From assembly GCF_900182955.1 (NCBI RefSeq), contig NZ_FXUL01000002.1, positions 434,001-498,000 on the forward strand: a stretch of 64,000 bases of DNA, written 5' to 3'. Below, one piece after another: positions 42,226-51,880 of this stretch. This DNA is from Noviherbaspirillum suwonense (GTDB lineage: Bacteria > Pseudomonadota > Gammaproteobacteria > Burkholderiales > Burkholderiaceae_D). Position numbers and translations under genes: made by a program. Every line of letters begins with the position of its first letter. Within the stretch, counting starts at the first letter, position 1. A model generated the notes under the pieces. It had not been told where the DNA came from, ran no database searches, and saw only the letters and a list, made by a program, of their open reading frames with translations.

Positions 42226-43041
42226 ATGAAAATCACCTTAAAGGTCATCGGCAGGGACTTGTTCACGATGCTCCATGAGCAACTCGGGAAGCTTAATTCA
42301 ACATTTCCCCGATTGAGCACTCAACTGGAACATTTTGAGTGGGAAATTATCGAGATCCTGGCCATCCGTCCGGAGCACCTGCTGAGCTATCCCGACATGC
42401 CTTCCGCCCTGCTGATCGATGCCCAGGAACCTACGTACATCGAGAAGATCCAGTTGCTGGAAAAGAAGGAACTGACCTTCATCAAGGATCCGCCCTTCCT
42501 TCCCATCGTCATGTCGCCCATCGTGCTGATATTCCGGTCCCATGGCGTGCTCGCGGAGGCGCCGGACTTTCCGGATTTCGTTGCTGACTGGATTTGCACG
42601 CCTTTCCTGATCTCCGACCTGGCGCGTCGGGTCATTGCGTCCCTGCGCCGAAAAAATATCCTGAAAACCAAGCTGCATTTCGGGTCCCTGACGCTCGTTC
42701 CCGATTTGCGGGTTTTATCGTATCAGAGCAGGGGCATCCACCTGACGCCCTCGGAATATTCACTTGCCGAACTTTTCCTGAACCAGATGGGTACGGTAAT
42801 TCCCATCAAGGACCTGGTGATGCTGTTCAGGTCAAGCGGCAAATCCACTGAGGGGAGCAATATCCGGGTAACCATCTTCCAGCTCAGGTTAAAGCTGGAA
42901 ATGCTCACGAAATCTCACTACACCCTGGGCAGCGTCTACAAGCAGGGCTACGTACTGCGTACGAAAAACAGGGCGACGCCAGACCCCCATTCAATATCTG
43001 AAAGATCGGCGACAGGCAGCCTGATGTCGGGCCACCATTAA
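42226..43041 (+). CDS. Pseudo-receiver/winged-helix regulator, paralogue B
   Basis: This 271-residue protein has the same layout as the product of 38201-39019: a receiver-like domain (strand SALLIDAQEP, Lys site replaced in ICTPFLIS) and an OmpR-type winged helix that is nearly identical in its second half to the paralogue (NQMGTVIP, GSNIRVT, FQLRLKLEMLTK, SVYKQGY). The N-terminal halves have diverged much more. This suggests shared DNA targets with different inputs. ATG 42226 gives MKITLKVIG, aligned with MQFELVVIG of the other copy. It is divergent from the kinase gene. Confidence 0.75.
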   Translation: MKITLKVIGRDLFTMLHEQLGKLNSTFPRLSTQLEHFEWEIIEILAIRPEHLLSYPDMPSALLIDAQEPTYIEKIQLLEKKELTFIKDPPFLPIVMSPIVLIFRSHGVLAEAPDFPDFVADWICTPFLISDLARRVIASLRRKNILKTKLHFGSLTLVPDLRVLSYQSRGIHLTPSEYSLAELFLNQMGTVIPIKDLVMLFRSSGKSTEGSNIRVTIFQLRLKLEMLTKSHYTLGSVYKQGYVLRTKNRATPDPHSISERSATGSLMSGHH

Positions 43042-43046
43042 CGGTC

Positions 43047-43805
43047 CTATCCCCTGCCGATAAACGGCATGTCCGTTGCCATGACCGTCATGAACTGGAC
43101 ATTGGCGTCAAGCGGCAGGCTCGCCATGTAGGACACGGCGCGGGCGACATTCCGCACGTCCATGGTCGGCTCCACCATCACGCTTCCATTCGCCTGGAGG
43201 ATACCTTTCTGCATCTTCTCGGTCATGTCTGTCGTCGCGTTGCCGATATCGATCTGCCCGCAAGCAATGCCGTATTGCCTGCCATCGAGCGAAGTAACCT
43301 TCGTTAAACCGGTCATCGCATGCTTGGTCGCTGTGTATGTTGCCGAGCGCGGCCGCGGAACATGCGCGGAGATCGAGCCATTGTTGATGATGCGGCCTCC
43401 TCGCGGCTCCTGACGCTTCATCAGTTTGAATGCTTCTTGCGTACAGAGAAAAGCGCCAGTCAGATTGACATTCAGCGCGGCCTGCCAATGCTCCAGTGAA
43501 ACATCTTCGATCGACGCTGCCGGCGTAAAGATGCCTGCATTATTGAACAGCAGGTCGAGCCGCTGAAATTTCGCATGCGTCGCTTCGAAAAGCCCAGCCA
43601 CGTCCCTGGGACTAGAGACGTCGGCCGGGAACATCAGCACCTTGTCCTCTTCGGCGCCTGCCAGCTGCGCCGTTTCCTCCAATGCCGCGCGACGACGCCC
43701 GGTGAGCGTGACCGAAAATCCGTCCTGGACCAATTGAATGGCTATCGCGCGGCCTATTCCCGACCCGGCCCCCGTCACCAGGGCGACTTTGTTTGGTGTG
43801 ATCAT
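43047..43805 (-). CDS. SDR-family oxidoreductase
   Basis: This short-chain dehydrogenase has [25 protein letters not shown], the Ser of NNGSISAHV and YTATKHAM (Tyr-x3-Lys), so it is catalytically complete. Substrate unknown. ATG 43805 (MITPNK) is preferred because AAGGA lies about ten bases upstream; ATG 43814 sits directly after it. The gene is convergent with the second pseudo-receiver gene, five bases apart. Confidence 0.85.
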   Translation of the reverse strand: MITPNKVALVTGAGSGIGRAIAIQLVQDGFSVTLTGRRRAALEETAQLAGAEEDKVLMFPADVSSPRDVAGLFEATHAKFQRLDLLFNNAGIFTPAASIEDVSLEHWQAALNVNLTGAFLCTQEAFKLMKRQEPRGGRIINNGSISAHVPRPRSATYTATKHAMTGLTKVTSLDGRQYGIACGQIDIGNATTDMTEKMQKGILQANGSVMVEPTMDVRNVARAVSYMASLPLDANVQFMTVMATDMPFIGRG

Positions 43806-44065
43806 TGAATCCATTTCCTTTTTTCTTGATAGGGTCGACTGAAATTGCACGGCCGCAGGTTTGCCCATGTTCAGGAAGGATGCGCCCGCAATCCTCGTTC
43901 GCCTGGATACCGGATACCGGCGCGCCGACAAACCATTGTCATCGAAGCAATGTTAGGATAAGGGAAAACAAGGTGTCGGACCAAGCTTAAACGGTTTTCC
44001 AGGCTGCCGGCAACGCGTGTCCGACCAATTTTCCGTATTTTCCCGTTTGAGCAGGAATGTTCTTG

Positions 44066-44470
44066 ATGCCCCGGATTCATACCCATTACGACAATCTGAA
44101 AGTCACGCGCAATGCACCGCCCGAAGTCATTCGCGCGGCATACAAGACCCTGTGCCAGAAGTTTCATCCGGACCGCAACCCAGGGAACGAAAACGCGCAA
44201 AGGACGTTTCTGCTGATTCGCACTGCCTACGAGACGCTTTCGGATCCGGAAAAACGAAAGGTTCATGACGACTGGATTGCCGCCATGGAGTCGGCTGACA
44301 GGTCCCCGGATGACATGGCAAGGGAAACGCCGAAAGCGGGCAAGGCAGAAAAGCGCAGTGGACAGGCCGGCGTCCAGTCGCTCCTGGCCCGAAAAAAGAA
44401 GCGCGTAGTCCAATGTTGTTTCTGGCTGCTGATCGCGCTACTTATCGTCGTCGGCTTCTTTTTTAACTAA
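44066..44470 (+). CDS. Membrane-anchored DnaJ-domain protein
   Basis: This protein of about 134 residues has a J domain (THYDNLKVTRNAPPEVIRAAYKTL...FHPDRNPG) with the HPD motif needed to stimulate DnaK ATPase, a polar linker, and one membrane helix at the C-terminus (CCFWLLIALLIVVGFFFN). It therefore recruits DnaK to the membrane (inference). ATG 44066 is preferred; ATG 44057 adds three residues. Its 3' end overlaps the mgtC-like gene's 3' end by 33 bases in the convergent sense. Confidence 0.82.
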   Translation: MPRIHTHYDNLKVTRNAPPEVIRAAYKTLCQKFHPDRNPGNENAQRTFLLIRTAYETLSDPEKRKVHDDWIAAMESADRSPDDMARETPKAGKAEKRSGQAGVQSLLARKKKRVVQCCFWLLIALLIVVGFFFN

Positions 44471-44968
44471 CGAGCCAGCCTCGGCCGCTTTCAACTTGAG
44501 GCGACGCTCCGCCTTGTCGAGGGGAATCCGGAGCGCCATCAGAATAAGCAGCGCAAACAGGGTGCTCAGCACGGCAGTCGCTTCACGTCCCATGCCGGCC
44601 GCAATGCCCACGGCGGCGGTGAGCCAGATGCTTGCTGCCGTCGTCAGGCCGCGGACCTGCTGCTCATCGCTGCTCTTAATGATCGCGCCGGCGCCGAGAA
44701 AACCGATTCCGGCGATGACGCCCTGCAGCACCCGGCTCATATCGGACATGTCGGTGCCCGCCTGCAGCGGCACGAGGACAAACAGCGCCGACCCGAGCGC
44801 GACCAGCATATGCGTCCGGAAACCGGCGGCAGCGCCGGTGCGCTCCCGTTCGTAGCCGAGAATGCCGCCAAGTATGACGGCAATCAGCAGGCGCAGGCAC
44901 AGGCGGGTTACTTCCGAAATGGCCGGAAGATCCGAAAACTCACTTTGAATCGTGATCCAGCTTTCCAT
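44438..44968 (-). CDS. MgtC/SapB family membrane protein
   Basis: This 176-residue protein matches MgtC/SapB: LLIAVILGGILGYERERTGAAAGFRTHMLVALGSALFVLV, GIGFLGAGAI and RGLTTAASIWLTAAVGIAAG. It has about four to five membrane helices and a short polar tail. MgtC proteins restrain F-type ATP synthase in Salmonella; most environmental homologues are uncharacterised. ATG 44968 is preferred over the TTG at 44995. Its tail overlaps the DnaJ-domain gene. Confidence 0.87.
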   Translation of the reverse strand: MESWITIQSEFSDLPAISEVTRLCLRLLIAVILGGILGYERERTGAAAGFRTHMLVALGSALFVLVPLQAGTDMSDMSRVLQGVIAGIGFLGAGAIIKSSDEQQVRGLTTAASIWLTAAVGIAAGMGREATAVLSTLFALLILMALRIPLDKAERRLKLKAAEAGSLVKKEADDDK

Positions 44969-45012
44969 CCACCACGGAAGCAATTCGCTCGACAAACCTG
45001 GACTCCCCGATG

Positions 45013-46470
45013 TCAGTAAGGCGCTTTGGGTACGCCGGCGACCACGCCAGGCTTGAACTGCATCGACTTGAGTTCGAGGAATTCCTCCAGCCCATAGTGA
45101 CCCATTTCGCGTCCGTGGCCGGATTGCTTGTAGCCGCCAAACGGCGCGAAGAGGTTGAATCCGCCACCATTGATGTCGACCTGCCCGGTCCGCAGCCGAC
45201 GGGCAACGGAGACTGCCCGCTCGTCGCTGCCGGCCCAGACTGCGCCCGCAAGCCCGTACAGCGTGTTGTTTGCGATCTGCACTGCCTCGTCGACGTCCTT
45301 GTAGACGATGATCGAGAGCACCGGTCCAAAAATTTCCTCCTGTGCGATCACGCTATTCGGATCGACGCGCCCGAACACCGTCGGCTGGACAAAATAGCCG
45401 CGCGGCAAATCGGCCGGTTGATCCGGGCCGCCGCAGAGGAGTTCGGCGCCGGATTCGATGCCTTTGCGGATGTAGTCGCGAACCCGCTCGCGCTGGCTTT
45501 CAGAGATCAGCGGTCCGAGTCGGGCCGTGCCGCCGTAAGGGTCGCCGACGGTAAAGCGTGCTGCCGCGTCGACGGCGATTTTTGCCGCTTCCTCGTAGCG
45601 GTCTTCCGGCACGAGCAGCCGGGTGTGAGCGGAGCAGGTCTGGCCGCTGTTGAGGAAACACGCGCCGACCGTGCCCTTGACGGCTGCCGCCAGGTCGGCG
45701 TCGTCCAGAATTACTGCGGCGGACTTGCCGCCGAGTTCCAACGCCACCCGCTTGACCGTGGCGGCGGCAACTTCCGAGATGCGCTTTCCGGCGCGCGTGG
45801 AACCCGTGAAGGAAACCATGTCGACATCCGGATGCCTGACCAGCGCTTCACCGACGACGCCGCCGGGACCGCTGACGAGGTTGAATACGCCAGGCGGAAC
45901 GCCTGCGGCATCGATCACTTCAGCCAGCATGAACGCATTCAATGGAGCGACTTCCGACGGCTTGAGGACGACGGTGCATCCGGCAGCCAGCGCAGCGGCG
46001 ACCTTGGCTGCGATCTGATGCAGCGGATAATTCCACGGCGTGATGCAGGCCACGACGCCAACTGCCTCGCGGACCACGCGGGAATGGCCAGCCTGCTCTT
46101 CCCACTGGAATTTTTCGGCGAGCTGGGCGTAATAACCGAAGTTCGCGATCGGCGATCCTACCTGGATTTGCGCCGACATCTTGAGCGGCATGCCGACTTC
46201 GCCGGTGATGGTTTCCGCGAACTCCGCGGCGCGCGCCTGAAGGCCCGCCTGTATCTTGCGCAGGTAGTCGCTGCGGACTGCGACATCCTGCCGGCTCCAG
46301 CTATCGAAGGCGGACCGGGCTGCTGCAACCGCGGCGTCCACATCCGCTTCATTCCCCTCGGGGATCGAACCCATCACTTCCTCGGTCGACGCATTGATCA
46401 CGTCTATGGAGCCGGCGCCTGCCGAATCGACCCATTTGCCACCGATATACAGCTTGTCCCGTTTTTGCAT
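45013..46470 (-). CDS. Aldehyde dehydrogenase family protein
   Basis: This 485-residue NAD(P)-dependent aldehyde dehydrogenase has [18 protein letters not shown], the Glu of [12 protein letters not shown] and the catalytic Cys of [14 protein letters not shown], with [10 protein letters not shown] downstream; all the family's active-site residues are present. The substrate is unknown. GGAGACATTGCA precedes the ATG. It stands alone between the mgtC-like gene and a 332-base gap containing the second cold-shock leader. Confidence 0.9.
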   Translation of the reverse strand: MQKRDKLYIGGKWVDSAGAGSIDVINASTEEVMGSIPEGNEADVDAAVAAARSAFDSWSRQDVAVRSDYLRKIQAGLQARAAEFAETITGEVGMPLKMSAQIQVGSPIANFGYYAQLAEKFQWEEQAGHSRVVREAVGVVACITPWNYPLHQIAAKVAAALAAGCTVVLKPSEVAPLNAFMLAEVIDAAGVPPGVFNLVSGPGGVVGEALVRHPDVDMVSFTGSTRAGKRISEVAAATVKRVALELGGKSAAVILDDADLAAAVKGTVGACFLNSGQTCSAHTRLLVPEDRYEEAAKIAVDAAARFTVGDPYGGTARLGPLISESQRERVRDYIRKGIESGAELLCGGPDQPADLPRGYFVQPTVFGRVDPNSVIAQEEIFGPVLSIIVYKDVDEAVQIANNTLYGLAGAVWAGSDERAVSVARRLRTGQVDINGGGFNLFAPFGGYKQSGHGREMGHYGLEEFLELKSMQFKPGVVAGVPKAPY

Positions 46471-46730
46471 TGCAATGTCTCCTTAACAATCCCGGCCTGA
46501 GCGCCGTGGTCCGAATATCGGGAGCAGCATACTAGCATTTTGTCCATTTCATGGCTGGCAGGCGCACAACCCAGTTCACTGCATGCTTCGAAAATCCACT
46601 TCCAATCCGGCTATCGTCCCACCGGGGGAAAGCTGCCCTATTCCGCAAAAAAATGCTTGACCACTGCAAAGTTTCAAGTCAACAATCTGTAACTATTGGT
46701 AACGGCATTGTAACCACCGGGACCATGGGC

Positions 46731-46776
46731 GAGCCCGAGCCGCACGGTTGCGGCACAGGATGCGACGGGCTCTTTT
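46731..46776 (+). promoter_or_regulatory. Structured leader hairpin before the second cold-shock gene
   Basis: A nested hairpin lies 27 bases before the csp start: outer stem GAGCCCG/CGGGCTC (46731-46737, 46766-46772) and inner stem GCCGCA/TGCGGC, followed directly by TTTT. It resembles either a terminator/attenuator or a cold-responsive leader structure. Confidence 0.5.
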
Positions 46777-46802
46777 GAAAAAATCGGACTGGGAAATCAG
46801 CT

Positions 46803-47021
46803 ATGGCAACAGGTACTGTGAAATGGTTTAACGATTCCAAAGGGTTCGGGTTCATTACCCCTGACGGCGGCGGTGAAGACCTTTTTGTTCACTATTCAGC
46901 AATACAGATGCCGGGTTTCAAGACCCTGAAGGAAGGCCAGCGGGTCGACTTCGATCCCATCCAGGGCGCCAAGGGGAAACAGGCGGCGAATATCCTGGCC
47001 GCCCAGTCGATCCAGACCTAG
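46803..47021 (+). CDS. Cold-shock protein (CspA family), second copy
   Basis: This 72-residue OB-fold protein has [17 protein letters not shown] and DLFVHYSAI, both nucleic-acid-binding motifs. It is closely related to the product of 37824-38027 but has a longer C-terminus (AAQSIQT). It has its own structured leader. The gap 46471-46730 upstream holds no recognisable gene. Confidence 0.95.
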   Translation: MATGTVKWFNDSKGFGFITPDGGGEDLFVHYSAIQMPGFKTLKEGQRVDFDPIQGAKGKQAANILAAQSIQT

Positions 47022-47184
47022 CGCCAGCTGGCGCACCCCGGCGCAAGCTGAACCATGCGCCGGGTTCCAGTTCAGGCAATGAACCCAATCAGTCGTTGCA
47101 GGCGACCGTAGAAATCGCCACGCCGATGCCTGGATTTTTGCGCTCACATGAAAGCGGTGCGGATGCGGGCCGGTTGCCGGTTCG

Positions 47185-49059
47185 TTAATCGACCATCTGG
47201 GTAGGCGTTGACAGCGGGACGGACAGCCTGACCGTGGTGCCGCTGTCGCTGCCAGAGATCGCAAACGATCCGCCTATCCTCTCGGCGCGATTGCGCATGT
47301 TGCCGATGCCGTGTCCCTTGACGGCAATGGACGGATCGATGCCGACGCCGTCATCCTTCACGCTGATCACCAGCGATTCGCCTTCCATGCCAACACTCAC
47401 CAGAACGTTAGCCGCCTGCGCATGCTTGAGGATATTGGCGAGCGCTTCCTGCAGCACACGCAATATCTGCAGGCTGCATTGCGGCGGGATGCTTGCCGAG
47501 TCAGGCAGTGTGTTGTCGGTCCACTGGAGTTTCAGCCCGATTGCGCTGAAGCGCGGCGATATCCTGGCCCGGAAATTTTCAAGCATCGAAAGCAGGTCAT
47601 CGTCTTCCGTAGCCAGCGAATCGAGCGAGATGCGCATTTCATCGATGCAATCCTGGAGCAGATTGATCATGTCGCTCTGGCCCGCCCTGCCGCCCTTTAC
47701 CAGCATAAGCGAAGTGATCAGTTGGGCGCCGACGCCGTCATGCAGGTTTTCCATGATGCGCTGCCGCTCCCCTGCAATTGCATTGAGCCGCTCCAGCTTG
47801 CGCAGCCGCTCGTGGCTCCTCAGCAATTCACGTTCGCGGTCCGCCAGGCGGGCGGCCAGCTGGTCCTGCATCGAATCCGCGAGTTCGAGCGTCTTCAGGA
47901 AGCGCTCCAGCAGGATCAAGGCCATCACCAGCAGGAACGCCGGTATCCCGAGATGCAGCAGGTAGAATTCTTCCAGGCCAAACAGGCCATGCTGGACAGC
48001 AAAATCATGCAGCGCAAGCGCGAATGCAAACACAATTGCCGCCAGCATCGCAAGCGCAGATGGTGTCCGGGTGCGGCGTGCATACAGCAGCAGCACAAGC
48101 ACCGAATAGAAATTGAAGGGTAAAAATCCCAGCGTCCACCAGGCGTCCATGGCTGGACGGGCAGCCACGCCGATGGCGAGAAACACTGCGCATCCGCCGA
48201 ACCAGTAAGCCACCAAAAACCGTTCGATGACCGGCTTCACGCACTGGCTCAGGCGCAGCAGGAAAAGGGTGATGAAGACAATGAATCCAGCCGTCGTGAA
48301 GTAGTACGTGAAACGCCAGGCGACCCAGTGATCCATCGTCACTTCGGGCATGCGAAAAACCAGGGTCCTGACTCCCCAGAACAGCGCACAGGCGCTAAAG
48401 ATGCCATAGAGCGATTCGTGTCGTCGCCGCACCCAGATAAGCATCGTGAGAGCGCCAACGATCAGGCAGAGGATGCCCGCCACTTCGGTGACCGTGTTTT
48501 CCCAGAACAGCAGGCGATCGTACATCGACCGTATTGACTGTTCGGGGCCGATCAGGACTTCGCCGAAGCTCGTCAGGGGCTCGCGTATCCTGAAATGCAC
48601 CCGTATCTCATTCCCGACCGGGCGCAGCGCCACTGGCGGGGCAATGAACATGAAGGGGCGGAACCACCGCCGTTGGGTGGCGGCATCGGCTTCGCTGATC
48701 TTGCCGACCAGTAGTCCGTTGACGTAAACCGAGCCACCGCTGCGCAGCTTTGGAAACAGCAGCCACAGCGGCTGGCTGATGTCCTGCGCATCGAACGTCA
48801 GCCGGTACCAGTAGCCGGTCAGGTCCTGGCCGACCGGGCGATCCGACCGGTGGGGCAAAACCGTGCTGCGCCAGAGCGGGGATTCGGCGGGAAGCACTGA
48901 CGACTCCGACACAGCGAAATCGGCATTGTCGAGCCTCAGAAGCGACTGCGCGGCAACTGCGTCCAATTGGACGAATAAGCCGGCAACCAGCAGCACCATG
49001 GACCGGACAACTGCCAGGATGAGGCTATTTACGGAGCAGGCCCAGCTTGGTTGCCTCAT
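47185..49059 (-). CDS. Membrane sensor histidine kinase, NarL-type (HisKA_3)
   Basis: This kinase of about 624 residues has a signal peptide (LVAGLFVQLDAVAAQ), a periplasmic beta-rich domain (WYRLTFDAQDISQPLWLLFPKLRSGGSVYVNG), about seven membrane helices, a coiled coil (ADRERELLRSHERLRKLERL) and a HisKA_3 dimerisation domain with His in ERQRIMENLHDGVG. A HATPase domain with DDGVGI and GHGIGNMRNRAERIGG follows. The overall plan is 7TMR-DISM-like. ATG 49059 has GGGAAGG before it and overlaps the response-regulator gene end by 35 bases, so the pair is coupled. Confidence 0.87.
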   Translation of the reverse strand: MRQPSWACSVNSLILAVVRSMVLLVAGLFVQLDAVAAQSLLRLDNADFAVSESSVLPAESPLWRSTVLPHRSDRPVGQDLTGYWYRLTFDAQDISQPLWLLFPKLRSGGSVYVNGLLVGKISEADAATQRRWFRPFMFIAPPVALRPVGNEIRVHFRIREPLTSFGEVLIGPEQSIRSMYDRLLFWENTVTEVAGILCLIVGALTMLIWVRRRHESLYGIFSACALFWGVRTLVFRMPEVTMDHWVAWRFTYYFTTAGFIVFITLFLLRLSQCVKPVIERFLVAYWFGGCAVFLAIGVAARPAMDAWWTLGFLPFNFYSVLVLLLYARRTRTPSALAMLAAIVFAFALALHDFAVQHGLFGLEEFYLLHLGIPAFLLVMALILLERFLKTLELADSMQDQLAARLADRERELLRSHERLRKLERLNAIAGERQRIMENLHDGVGAQLITSLMLVKGGRAGQSDMINLLQDCIDEMRISLDSLATEDDDLLSMLENFRARISPRFSAIGLKLQWTDNTLPDSASIPPQCSLQILRVLQEALANILKHAQAANVLVSVGMEGESLVISVKDDGVGIDPSIAVKGHGIGNMRNRAERIGGSFAISGSDSGTTVRLSVPLSTPTQMVD

Positions 49060-49690
49060 AAACCGCCTTCCCGCGTGAGCGAACTGCCAGCTTCTTGTAG
49101 ATATTCCTGACATGCTGCGCGACTGTATGGCTCGAGATCTCGAGTGCTCCGGCAATCTCGCGAAATGCCAGGCCGGTCGCCAACTGCCGCAGAACCTCGG
49201 TTTCCCGCTCGGTCAGCAGTTCCTTCTCAGCGGCATGCCGAGGTGGACTCAGGTCCGGCGCGACGTAGCTGTCCCGGAACAGGGTCAGCACTTTTTTCGC
49301 AATGCGTGGGCTTAAGGGCGAACCGCCGGCATGCAGCTCGCGCAATGCCTCGCCAACGTCGCGTCTGTCGCTGTCTTTCAACAGGTAGCCGGTGGCGCCA
49401 GCCTGGATTGCCGCGATCACATTCTTGTCGTCGTCGAAAATGCTGATCACCATCGCATTGGCCGATGGCCTGTCGCGGGCGATCTCCGGGAGCAAATCCA
49501 GGCCGCTGAAATCGGGCAGCCCGAGATCCACGAGATAAATGTCGGCATCGACATTCTGGATCAGCTCCCGGCCCTCCCTGCCATTCGTCGCTGTCGCCAG
49601 CAATGTCAGGCCTGGATCGGCATTGATGATTTCTGCGAAATGGGCGAGAACGACAGGCTGGTCTTCAATAATTGCAACGGAAATCGGCAT
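49025..49690 (-). CDS. LuxR/NarL-family response regulator
   Basis: This 221-residue regulator has a receiver with Asp in DIYLVDLGLPDFSG and Lys in GYLLKDSD, and a C-terminal LuxR-type HTH (LTERETEVLRQLATGLAFREIAGALEISSHTVAQHVRNIYKKL). It is upstream of and overlaps the kinase gene, which is its probable partner. ATG 49690. Confidence 0.9.
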   Translation of the reverse strand: MPISVAIIEDQPVVLAHFAEIINADPGLTLLATATNGREGRELIQNVDADIYLVDLGLPDFSGLDLLPEIARDRPSANAMVISIFDDDKNVIAAIQAGATGYLLKDSDRRDVGEALRELHAGGSPLSPRIAKKVLTLFRDSYVAPDLSPPRHAAEKELLTERETEVLRQLATGLAFREIAGALEISSHTVAQHVRNIYKKLAVRSRGKAVYEATKLGLLRK

Positions 49691-49948
49691 AGAGATTCAT
49701 AAAACAGCGACGGACTGAACACACGCCGGATTCCGCATCGACGGGGGGCGTGGAAAGTGTATCCGATAAACAATTATTCAGCATGTTATTTAGGGTAAAC
49801 TTTGTTCGGTAACTGTTGCCCACTCGCTCTTTTTCCTCTGGATTTGCATTGCGTATTTCAAGAAATCCCGGCGAATGTCGATAATAGGCTGGAATGGATC
49901 AGCACATTTCAAAAGTCCCCGTATCTCCACCATTTTCACAGCAAAAAA

Positions 49949-50857
49949 ATGCAACATAACTCTCTGACGCCGGTTCCAGCGCATCTTATCTCGGTCGGCA
50001 AGGCACTTCCCCACTCGATTTATTCAGCGGGCGGCGAACTGCTTCTGTCTCAGGGATTCGTGATCGAATCGGCGGAACAATTGGAGACATTACTGAGCGG
50101 CGGGTATTTCCGCAGGACTGGCGAAGATAACGTCCGTGCCCAGGCGGACACGGGCGGGCCGGCAACGAAGTCAGCCGAACAGGGCGCAGCGGCCGAGGCA
50201 AGCGAAAGCCAGACCGAGCGCGTGATGATGGACGATGTGCGCTGGCAGGTTGGCGAGACGTTCTTCCTGCACCAGCAAGGCAGTTCGGCAAGATACACGG
50301 CGCGCTTCATTGGCTTCATCAAGAACCGGACCGTCCTGGTCACCATGCCTATTGTCGACGACAAGTATGTGCTGATACGCGACGGCCAGATGTTCGTCGT
50401 TCGCGCATTTTCGGGCAAGAAAGCGTACGCATTCAGCGCGTTCGTCGTCAAGTCCGTGCATTCGCCGCATCCCTACCTGCACCTGTCCTATCCCAAGGAA
50501 CTCGGCTGCGCGACAATCCGCCACCGGGCACGGATCACGGTCAACGTCATTGCGGCCGTGTCGCTCGACGGGCAGCAGGACAGCACTGCCGCCATGATCA
50601 ACGACATGAGTCTCGGCGGCGCTTCAGCCAGCATCAAGCATCCGTTTGGCGAGGTCGGGCAACGCGGCAGGATCAAATTCAAGATCAATGCGGTCGGCGA
50701 GACCGTGTTCATGGATATCTGCACCATCCTGCGCTCCATCATCCCTGTGGAAAACGGCGGCGGATGCAAGCACGGCTACGAATTCGTCGACCTGTCCACC
50801 CACGACAGGCTGGTGCTGTCGGCCTACTTTCACCAGGCGGAAGTCGAGCGCAATTAA
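49949..50857 (+). CDS. PilZ-domain (YcgR-like) c-di-GMP receptor
   Basis: This 302-residue protein has an N-terminal YcgR-like domain (WQVGETFFLHQQ, TVLVTMPIVDDKYVLIRDGQMFVVRAFSG) and a C-terminal PilZ domain with RHRARITVN (Arg-x3-Arg) and NDMSLGGASAS, the c-di-GMP-binding elements. It probably controls motility or surface behaviour in response to c-di-GMP. ATG 49949 is chosen because the preceding open codons do not look like protein. The EAL/GGDEF enzyme 4.6 kb away could supply or remove its ligand. Confidence 0.85.
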   Translation: MQHNSLTPVPAHLISVGKALPHSIYSAGGELLLSQGFVIESAEQLETLLSGGYFRRTGEDNVRAQADTGGPATKSAEQGAAAEASESQTERVMMDDVRWQVGETFFLHQQGSSARYTARFIGFIKNRTVLVTMPIVDDKYVLIRDGQMFVVRAFSGKKAYAFSAFVVKSVHSPHPYLHLSYPKELGCATIRHRARITVNVIAAVSLDGQQDSTAAMINDMSLGGASASIKHPFGEVGQRGRIKFKINAVGETVFMDICTILRSIIPVENGGGCKHGYEFVDLSTHDRLVLSAYFHQAEVERN

Positions 50858-50879
50858 GCCCGGGCGGCGGCGTGCGCCC

Positions 50880-51764
50880 TCATGTCTTCCGGCGAATGCT
50901 GAGCCAGGCCGTGGCGCCACCGCTCGCCGCGATCATCGCCATGCCGACCCAGGCCCAGAAATCCGGCGCGTGGCTGAAAAACAGCCAGCTCATCAATGCG
51001 GCAAAACCGATCTGCGCATAGGTAAAAGGCATCAGCGACGACGTGCCGGCCTTGCTGAATGCCATGATCAGAAGCAGATGGCCGACCGTGCCGAGCACCC
51101 CGATCAGCAGCAGCAGGCTTGCCTTGCCGACATCGGCGCTTGCAATAAACGACAGCAACTCATCGCGTTCGAGCAGCATTAACGGAAGCAGTAGCGCGCT
51201 TCCTATGAAGCCGCTGTAAAACTGCGTCGTGTACGGATTTTCCAGCACGGCAAGCCGGCTGGTGATCAGGCTGTAGGCACTGGAGACGACCATTGCCAGC
51301 AAGGGAACGATGACGACCCAACCGAAAAGCCCACTGCCCGGCCGGATCACGATGATCGTTCCAAGAAACCCGCTCCAGACCAGCAGCCACCGCAGACGCC
51401 CTATTCGCTCGTTCAGCAGCCAGCCGGAGCAGGCGGTGATCAGCACTGGGGAAAGCATGATGATGGCGGTAAATTCAGCGAGCGGCATCTGGCGCATGCT
51501 GAAGAAGGCGAGCACGCTGATCGTTGCCAGCAGCAATCCTCTGAGCGCCTGGAAGCGGGGATGCGCTGTGCGGAATCCGGATACCCCGCGGGCATTGAGC
51601 ACCACGGCTGCCATCATGGCCGCCTGAAGGGTATATCGAGTCCAGAGAACGAAGACAACGGAAAGGAAACCGCCAAGATACTTGGTGGCGGCATCCATTG
51701 CGGAAAAAAGAAGGGTGGAGGCGACGATCATCATGATCGCTGCCGAGGGATTCTTGTTGCTCAT
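50880..51764 (-). CDS. EamA/DMT-family transporter
   Basis: This 294-residue membrane protein has ten predicted helices as two EamA repeats (GFLSVVFVLWTRYTLQ in the first half, GVLGTVGHLLLIMAFSKAGTSSLMPFTYAQIGFAAL in the second). It is a drug/metabolite-type permease or exporter with unknown substrate. ATG 51764 is preferred over 51788. It is convergent with the PilZ gene. Confidence 0.85.
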   Translation of the reverse strand: MSNKNPSAAIMMIVASTLLFSAMDAATKYLGGFLSVVFVLWTRYTLQAAMMAAVVLNARGVSGFRTAHPRFQALRGLLLATISVLAFFSMRQMPLAEFTAIIMLSPVLITACSGWLLNERIGRLRWLLVWSGFLGTIIVIRPGSGLFGWVVIVPLLAMVVSSAYSLITSRLAVLENPYTTQFYSGFIGSALLLPLMLLERDELLSFIASADVGKASLLLLIGVLGTVGHLLLIMAFSKAGTSSLMPFTYAQIGFAALMSWLFFSHAPDFWAWVGMAMIAASGGATAWLSIRRKT

Positions 51765-51880
51765 TCCCTCAATGATAACGCAGGACAACCCTTTCTCCCC
51801 GGCATTGGGGGTAAAACCTGGTTGCCTGCTTATCCCTGCAAAATGCCCTCAGGCCCGGGATAGCGGCCGATCGGCAATTT

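Noticed and set aside
49802-49948. N-terminal extension of the PilZ protein
   Set aside because: The extra codons do not resemble a YcgR N-terminus; ATG 49949 gives a normal protein.
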